Below the pieces are notes generated by a model that saw only the letters and a program-made list of their open reading frames with translations, was not told the origin of the DNA and made no database searches. Of a stretch of DNA of 64,000 nucleotides, positions 57,107-64,000 are shown in pieces; positions within the stretch are counted from its first letter, which is position 1, and each line of letters opens with the position of its first letter. Source of the stretch: Orobanche coerulescens (lineage: Eukaryota > Streptophyta > Magnoliopsida > Lamiales > Orobanchaceae). Location: the NCBI GenBank assembly GCA_033398695.1, contig CM065805.1:167625787-167689786 (forward strand), given 5' to 3'. Position numbers and translations under genes: made by a program.

Positions 57107-59274
57107 CTACTCGGCCTTGTCCTCCTGATCGGCCGCCTGAGAAGACTGCCCCCCACCTCCGCCAGACGCGGTCTCCTCCGGATCTTCGACAGCCTCGGCG
57201 GCCTTCGCCTCATCATCCCCGAGAGCTTCAACCTTCAGATCGGCCGCCTGGGACTTTATGTAGGCCTGGACTTCCTCAACGGTCTTCCCTTCCTTCATGA
57301 GATCCAACATCTCATAACAAGTAGAAACATAGTTAAGGTTGATCAACTCCTCGTACTCGGGCGTCTTTTGAAAAGCAGCCGCTCCGTCAGTAATGCCCCT
57401 GTCGTAACCCGCAGATTCGCAAGTCCGAACCCGCTCGGTCAGTTGTGCACCTATGTGAAGGCCGCTGGGGAGCTGACTGCCTCAGCTGGGAAACATAAAA
57501 AGGCAGAGGCCGATCTGAAGGCCTTACAGGAGGAACACCATCTCTGCCCTTCGCTTATCAAATCTTTGGAGGAGGAGATGGCTTCTCTGAAGGGTAAGAT
57601 GGAGCTTCTGGAGAGCGGGGCCTTTGAGGCCGACATATGGAAAGGGAAGGCTGACGAGATGGCCACGGCGGCTGGGAAGGCGCAAAAACAGTGCCTGGAC
57701 ATCAGGGCCGAGTACGAGGCTCGCTTGCAAAGCGCTAAGGCCCAAATTGAGCATTCCCAAAATGAATCTGCTCGACCGGATCCATATCGTTGGTCACCAT
57801 CTCCATCTTTGGCGTCCAGCCCAAAAGGCGAACATGGCTGGACTCAACCACCGAGGGGGGGACACGATCGAGCAGTTCGGCGGTGGGAGTGGCTGCCTGG
57901 ACGTAGTCGAGGAACCAGCGTGGTCTCCGCCCTTTCATCCGGGCACAAGGCTCTTCCCGATCCTTATTCATCGGGAGATAGTGGCCCTCCAAATCAATTA
58001 GGGGCTCCTTACCCTTTGCCCGGCTTTGTCGGCAGGGCTCAAACGAGCACGACGATCTCGGGAAGGGGAAACCCTCGGCCCTGGTCATGTTATCCTCGAG
58101 CTCGGCCTCTACTCTCTTAGTTTGCCCGCACGCTCCCTACGCTCGGCGGCCTCTGCGGCCGGCCTCGCCACCACTGCGGGCGTCTCTTTCCGTCGATCGA
58201 GCTCCTACCCTTGGGGCTGGATGAAGAAGAAATATCAAAAAAAAAAAAAAAAAAAAGAGGCTACCAGATGAAGACATTCTTCGGGTTAGTGGATCGAAGC
58301 CCATGACCAGAGATTGTCCTCGGTAATCAAAAGGTAGGACTTCCTCCGATCAACGGGAAGATCCAAGAGCCGTTTCAACCCGTCGTCGAACAAGGAGGAG
58401 GTCTCTGGCCGGAATACGTTCGCACAAACAACAAATTATGAGCGTCGACAAAAAGGTACAGCAGCGAAGAACACAACACTTACTCATTTTGGCAACAAAG
58501 TCTTCGGGGACCCGGAGCTCGGCGTCCATCACGCCAGGTTCCCACTCATCAACCGAGCTCAACCACGGTCCCCCCACATAGAACCACTGGTCTTTCCAGC
58601 TATGTATGGTCTCCGGCACCTCCACCAAATCCTTATACATCGCGTCTTGGTCACAAATAAAACCAGTAGGAACCGGATCGGCCGACCGACCTCCATAAAA
58701 AGAGACTGTTAATCTCTTGGCCAGGCTCGGGCCACCCATGCTGACTAAAAAGAATTAAAAGACCCACCATCCGGGCCCAAGAATTCGGGTGAATTTGGGC
58801 AATGCAAAGGCCCCACTGCCTCAACCACCGGGAAAGAACCAACGGCAGAGGGAACCTTAGCCCAGACAACAGAGAGCGGTAGTACACCGCCGTGCATCCA
58901 ACAGGAGGGGTGTGGGGTCTCTCCTCTGGGTTCGGAACAAACATCCGCACCATCGCGGGTATCTTAAATCGCCCCCGCCAAGCCTCCAACTGCCCATCAG
59001 TGACCATGCTGCATATCGAGGCCGAATCCCATTCCGCCTCGACAAAAGGAGACGACCGAGGCCGAACCCAGCCCCCGATCTCGCCACTCGCCGTCAACGA
59101 CGTCGCCACCTCCACGTCTCCAGAAGTTGCATCCCCCGAATCCGGCGACCTTGCGACCTCGCCTCCATTCTCATCGCTCCAGTCAACGGGAGCATCACCT
59201 ATCGACAAATCTGCCACTCCCGTACGGTCTGGGGACACAACCGCCTCCTCCGTCGTATTCCTCCGCTCCGACAT
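57107..59274 (-). pseudogene. Antisense extra ORF of the Tat-like element, rearranged
   Basis: On the minus strand, an ATG at 59274 opens MSERRNTTEEAVVSPDRTG. A domain typical of plant 'putative gypsy-type transposon' proteins follows: MVRMFVPNPEERPHTPP, YRSLLSGLRFPLPLVLSRWL and IHPNSWARMVGLLILF. After a frame change it continues with TIHSWKDQWFYVGGPW (near 58600). The C-terminal end is at 57107-57434 (YEELINLNYVSTCYEMLD ... a Gly-rich tail, stop at 57107). The coiled coil that should precede it (AEADLKALQEEHH, SLEEEMASLKGKMELLE) is instead readable on the plus strand at 57440-57770, so that piece is inverted. A TATA-like word sits at 59411-59420. Extra antisense ORFs are known in Tat elements; their function is unknown. 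Confidence 0.75.
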
Positions 59275-59666
59275 CGTAAAATAAGAAAAAAGAGGAGGAA
59301 GAGCAAGCTTACCGGGGAAGTCTGCGAAACCCGAAAAGAAGAAGAATTGCCGGAAAAAGATCTCTCTCTGCAGTAAAAATGGCGAAGGAAGCAATGAAGA
59401 AGAATACACTCTATATTTATGGGCATTAATTACTAAAGCGGCGATTCATAATCATCGCAAGAATTAAGAACGCGTAAGACACCGCGACGAATTACATCCC
59501 GCCACGCGTCCCCCTCGCTGTGACTCTTGGAGATCCCGAAGTCAAATCGATGCGACTCTCGAAGATATGACCCTTCAAAGGATCTTATCCACCTCCAAAT
59601 CGGACCGACCTCAATCTGAGACGATTCCAGCACCGGCCAACCCACGACCACAGACTCGGGGGCCCT
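59275..59666 (+). other. Upstream region of antisense ORF and polypurine tract
   Basis: This holds the leader and possible promoter of the antisense ORF (minus-strand ATAAATATAG from 59420) and, at its right end, ACTCGGGGGCCCT, the plus-strand polypurine tract next to the 3' LTR. An A run of about 19 bases lies further left at 58236-58256. No other gene. Confidence 0.6.
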
Positions 59667-60419
59667 TGTTGGTAGTCGATCCGTCTTGGCGTCCACCTAA
59701 GCGCCTCGGGCGTCCGAACGGCCGAGCCGATCCCGGAGCCAGACCGGTCATAAACTTGATCGTTTCTCGGGGTTCGCACAAAGGGCCGGACCGGGCAGAG
59801 ACCTTAGAGCCGACCCGGAATCCGGACCAGAAAGGCCGAGCAGACCCTATATGAAAACACCATAATCACGAATAAAGCCGACCAGAGTAGCAGGAGGCTG
59901 AAGGGCCGACCTCATTGTCGGTCATAACAGATAAATATCGAAAGCCCGAAGAACAGGCAGACAGGACGGTAAGTGAGAGTTGTCATATCCCTACACAAAG
60001 CACACTTGAGAAGACGACACGTGTCAAAGGAGTCACCTCCATCGCGACACATGTCATCAGCATATTCATCCCAATCGTCCTACTGTCCTCTCATGAATGG
60101 CTGGAAACACCTATATATATGCCAGGAGAAGGCACAAAAAGAGGACTTTTGGAAAAGCTAAAAAAGAGAGAGAGAGAGAAAGAGAGATAAGAAAGAGAGA
60201 AAAGAGAAAAGAGAAAAGGATAAGACTTGTAATTAACAAGCACCGGTATGCGGACAAGCGAAATATTTTCGCCCGGCTCTACTCTTTATCAAGATCATCA
60301 ATAAACATTTAATGGTCAATATTTTTAATTGCTTTATCGTCCCTCTTATTAGTTTCTCGTGGCTTGATCCATTCGTCGAGATCGGACACGTGGCGTTGAC
60401 CAAATCGAGGACGGCAACG
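59667..60419 (+). mobile_element. 3' LTR of the Tat-like element
   Basis: It matches the 5' LTR from TGTTGGTAGTC on, with scattered changes. The last ten bases are degraded. It is followed by the GCGAT duplication and LINE sequence. Confidence 0.9.
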
Positions 60420-60424
60420 GCGAT

Positions 60425-60684
60425 TAACGGATTTTATGGTTGCCGGAGAGAAGTCGGAGGCGGGAATCATGGGATCTTATATGGTCATTAAAGTCTAAAT
60501 CAACACTCCCTTAGCTCATTATAGGGATTTTAATGACTTACGGTCAGACTGAAAAAGGGGTCCATATGCTCATCTGGAAAATCTTCTACGAGGCTTTAAT
60601 TCAGCTTTAGAAGATTGTGGAGTGGCTGATATCGGTATGAGAGGCTATCCATATACGTGGGAACGACATCGAGGGTTTAATTCA
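60425..60684 (+). pseudogene. L1-type LINE endonuclease, second part
   Basis: This continues the LINE interrupted at 52737. A readable endonuclease stretch (SWDLIWSLKSKS, then HLENLLRGFNSALEDCGV and GYPYTWERHRGFN) runs to about 60684. The motif GYPYTW is typical of the end of the EEP nuclease domain. There are at least two frame changes and one stop (near 60511). The reverse transcriptase that should follow is absent. Confidence 0.82.
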
Positions 60685-60790
60685 GCCGTTGGATCACACA
60701 CACCCGCACGGGTGTGTGTGTGCGCGTGGCGGATCCAACGCACAGCGGTGCACAGCACCATGCTGTGCACCGCAGAGGATCCAGATCCCA
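60685..60790. repeat. Cluster of strong hairpin-forming palindromes
   Basis: GTTGGATC ... GGATCCAAC brackets a CA/GT hairpin (CACACACACCCG / CGGGTGTGTGTGTG). It is followed by a 13-bp perfect inverted repeat GCGGTGCACAGCA-CCA-TGCTGTGCACCGC (60743-60771). It ends the LINE homology. The family is not identified; a small palindromic mobile element or an insertion scar is possible. Confidence 0.6.
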
Positions 60791-61042
60791 ATTTATATAA
60801 TGGAGTCAAGTCGATGGTACACTATAGATTTATGAATAATATAAATATATTTCGGGAATTATTATTCCCGTGATGTATCTTACCTAATACTGGTTGTAGA
60901 TACATAGATGGAAGGTTTTAGATCCTTCTAGAGGTAGTAGGATCCTATTAGATGTCTTACCTTATATAGGAATCCTATGTATGGAAGAACTCTCATTGTA
61001 ATGCCTATATAAAGGCTCCTCTATCAGTGTTATGAATACGCG
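60791..61042 (+). other. Unassigned sequence with LTR-like promoter
   Basis: AT-rich, with CCTATATAAAGGCTCCTC (TATA-type, near 61008) in a setting common in copia LTRs, and an inverted GGGAATTATTATTCCC word near 60855. No gene. It ends abruptly at 61042, where chromovirus LTR sequence begins. Confidence 0.45.
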
Positions 61043-64000
61043 TGCGCTACTTATAACTCACATGCAGTCCAGTACCTTCTGGACTGCAGCCAGGGTAACC
61101 TTAGCGTGCGCTAAGGCTGAGTGGTAGCGTGCGCTATTTATACCCAATTAGCGTACGCTAAAAGGAGTATGTAGCGTGCGCTACTCCTCACGCCACGACT
61201 ACTTGCGAAAATGACAATAATGATAAACATGGCACGAAACTCCAATCAGATTAGTGATGAATGACGATTGATACACGATACAATTACTCTGAATGATGAA
61301 TACCATGACTGAATATGAGTGACAAATGATCAATATTGAATGAAATTACTGAGTATCAATTACTGAATGATAAATACTGAATGATAATTACTGAATTACA
61401 ACTGGGTATTACAAAAACCTTCTCAATAACAAATAACGATTGATACAGGGATCGGGTATCCCGGCTGATTCGATACAGGGTGATTGTTTTTCCCAACACG
61501 TCCTGAACGAATACACGGTTTATCCGACAATCCAAAATGATGTACAGTCCATAACAAATACCCAACCACCACCCCGAGTTCAACATCGACACGATAACTA
61601 ACCTTGATATCCAACTTGTCATGCAATAGACCAAATTATAGTTCACGTTCCCATTTCCATTAGACATCCTTAAAATCATATACATTATGATTTATCTTAG
61701 TCCAAAAATACCATACATACCACCAATCCGACAATTCATATATTCCATAATACCATTGCTATATGAATCATAAATGAAATGAAAATGAAATCATTTATTA
61801 ACATTATGAACTGAGCAAGCATAACTTGCCTCGATACCAATTCGATGAAGTTATTACTAGTCCCATCGTCTTCATCTACAAGCTCCATGACCACGACTCA
61901 CCGCGGCTGGCGGTTAATATCAACGATTATCTAACGCAACCTAATACAATAATCAATCAATGATACGTTCGATAACAATCAACAACCGGTATAATCGACC
62001 AATCAAACTCAACGGTATCTCGATCATACGAAATTAAACCATATCAACTCTTATCAATACGAATACAAGCCGAATTTCGATAATCAATAGTTCTATCAAC
62101 GTCTACAACATTCTTGGTTCCGACTTAAATCTTAAATTCGGATTTACACGGCTCATTCTTGCAAATTCATAGGAATACAATTACCGGCTATCATCATGAA
62201 TAATCATATACCAAAATTAACCGTAATCCTTATAATTTACGGACATATATTATTCAAGAATTCTTCAAGAACATGAATTAGTCCATAATCATGTTTGAAG
62301 CCAACAAAACGACGTAATTGGATGTGTTCTAACATCTAATCATCATCTAATCCATAATCCAAGGCATGTATCATTTTGTTCTTCAATATACGATTCATAT
62401 AATCTCAAAATCATAACATCAACACTAACATCAAAATCCGAATTCAAGGAGTAGAGTTCATCAACATACCTTTTGAAGATGAATAACACAATCAAACATT
62501 TCCAAAACTCCAAGAACTCCAAGTTTCAAGCTTCCAATCATCCTTATCAAAGTCTTAACAAGGGTATGAGGGTCTCAAATGGGTTTAAGAGTGAAGAGGG
62601 ACGATTAGGGAAGGAGGAAATGTGTTTACTTACGTGAGGAAATGAAAGTCCCGTCCTTATTTTATAAATCACAGATCTGCTACGTACGTTAAGTTCCAAC
62701 ATTAACGCACGTAAGGCCTCTAACGCACGCTATATGTCCTATATAGCGTCGTAATCGTCATCCGTGGTAAATGTACTATTTTGCACCTTGCGTTACGTAC
62801 GTAATACCATCACCATAGCGTCGTAATGTAGCAGTTGACTTGCTACGGTATCAACCCATATTACGTCGTAATATGCCATGCATAGCGTACGTAATGCCGA
62901 AGTTGACTCGCCTGTCCACATCCTGCGCCGAAGCGGCCAACACCGGGTCCCACCTGCCGACCACGACTCGATCCTATCTCGATCCCTTCTTAACGTCGTA
63001 ATGTACATTCCTTAACGTCGTTAATTACGCTTGCTTACGTCGTAAGTCTCCTTACATAGCGTCGTAATGGCTTTCATACTTAGCCATTTCTGCCCCTGTT
63101 TGACATCTCAATATACTGAATACGTACACGCGACATACTGAATACATATGCTCATTCCGATATCATTCTCATACGATACTTCTGATGCACGATACCTCGA
63201 ATACAACTGTCGACCAAGTAGGGCAATCATACAAATACTGATACGGTATATCCGATATCGAAATCACATCAAGCATGTAATATCCTAGAATCAAAATAAC
63301 CTCGATATACATACTGGCACGGCTGTCATGGTTTACAAAATTATCCCCTCATATCGTGTCGGTCCCACTCTGTACAGTACATCCCAGATAAAATAATGCG
63401 AAAAATCCATAGTGAAATTCTAGGATATTACATTAATGCAATTAAAATCATTATTTGATATGTCATTAGGCAATTAGGTAATTTTAAGGAACCATTGTGT
63501 TTATGAAATCTTAACAACATATTCAAAATAAAAAACAATTGTGTTTGATAAATTCTAACAACATGTTTTAAATGAACAACACTTGAGTTATAAGCAAACA
63601 GACAATGGACAAATTCTACAAAAATGTTGTGTATTTTTTTTTTGACAAGTGTGTATTGTTCTAAAACTATTGTGTAGCATCCCAAACAACAATGGTTTCT
63701 AAGTGGAGTGTTGTTGTTTCTGGCTATTACACAATGGTGTTTAGAGATGATGTCGTTGTGTCTCACTCTTTCACACAACAGATTCTATACCGTTGTCTGA
63801 TGCAGGTAAGAGACGCGTATCAATGTATTAAATGGAAAAACGAGGAGTTCGTCAACGGGCAACAACCGTTGTCTGATGCAATTTTTCTTGTAGTGCAAAT
63901 AAAACGACATCCTTTTTTTTTTCCAAGTGAAATTGCATAAAGGGATCAAAAGTGCGCGACCTATACCTAGCCCTCGGGGCAATAGTTATTTGAGGAATGA
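61043..64000. repeat. Second copy of the nested block from 48.9-51.9 kb
   Basis: Four consecutive pieces repeat an earlier region in the same order and orientation: chromovirus LTR start (61043-61413), SIRE-like LTR end (61414-61498), large-LTR element LTR (61499-63432) and CACTA right end with flank (63433-64000). The offset is about 12,142 bases. It includes the junctions created by three nested insertions, so it was copied after they happened, or it is an assembly duplication. It continues past the window end. Confidence 0.9.

Larger units (their letters stand above)
52738..60419 (+). mobile_element. Non-autonomous Tat-like element with repeats and antisense ORF
   Basis: The LTRs are 52738-53488 and 59667-60419 (about 752 bp, TGTTGGTAGTC...TGTCAACA; the right end has decayed to GGCAACG). 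The target duplication is GCGAT (52733-52737 and 60420-60424). The primer site TTGGCGCTAGAAGGAGG follows the left LTR at 53491. Inside are 1.3 kb without a gene, the 50-bp repeat arrays, and an antisense ORF region. Gag and pol are absent. It splits the endonuclease of the LINE. Confidence 0.92.

Noticed and set aside
57368..58120. 250-residue plus-strand gene
   Set aside because: Only the coiled-coil part (57440-57770) looks coding; both flanks belong to minus-strand coding sequence, so it is an inverted piece of the antisense ORF.

Overview
The window is flowering-plant nuclear DNA made almost entirely of nested transposable elements. No host gene, tRNA, rRNA or CRISPR array was recognised. 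The families seen are plant-typical: Ty3/gypsy chromoviruses with an iMet-type primer site and a chromodomain, Ty3/gypsy Tat-like elements with TTGGCGCTAG-type primer sites and an antisense extra ORF, Ty1/copia (one SIRE-like with an env-like region), CACTA, hAT, a Tourist-like MITE and an L1-type LINE. All coding regions carry stops, frameshifts or truncations, and I give no intact autonomous element. The species cannot be named from this sequence; a eudicot is a guess.

Left third (1-20833). A chromovirus LTR (23-2446) lies against an old RNaseH-integrase remnant (2447-2986). A second chromovirus (LTR 2987-4955, gag and protease to 7658) has hit that remnant. The second chromovirus is itself interrupted by a 903-bp hAT element (6352-7254, perfect 8-bp target duplication) and by a copia element (LTR 7659-9498, gag-pol 11183-12805). 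The copia is broken by a rearranged Tat-like composite (about 12800-20066) holding two head-opposed LTR/gag pieces, an inverted protease-RT block and an intact 3' LTR. A Tourist-like MITE follows (20111-20411).

Middle (20834-51753). This is a four-level nest in which every insertion shows its target duplication: CACTA transposon (CAA) > large-LTR, almost internal-less element (TTAAT) > SIRE-like copia (CGTCC) > chromovirus (AAAAC). The CACTA left arm carries a ~173-bp AT-rich tandem array. The large-LTR element has 4.18-kb LTRs but only 386 bp between them.

Right (51754-64000). An L1-type LINE is split by a 7.7-kb Tat-like element (52738-60419, target duplication GCGAT). That element has no gag-pol but carries a ~2-kb array of 50-bp repeats and a rearranged antisense ORF. 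From 61043 to the window end, the sequence repeats 48.9-51.9 kb, including three nested junctions, about 12.14 kb downstream.

The most striking pattern is in the chromovirus-type LTRs. Four LTR types each carry, just upstream of the TATA box, a cluster of short CpG-rich palindromes. The words differ between LTR types (TTACGGCCGTAA, TAGCGCACGCTA, TTACGTACGTAA, TAGCGTGCGCTA), but all fit one rule: TWRCG, two bases, CGYWA. Two of these LTRs are homologous downstream of the array yet carry different words, as if the array motif is exchanged or homogenised as a unit.
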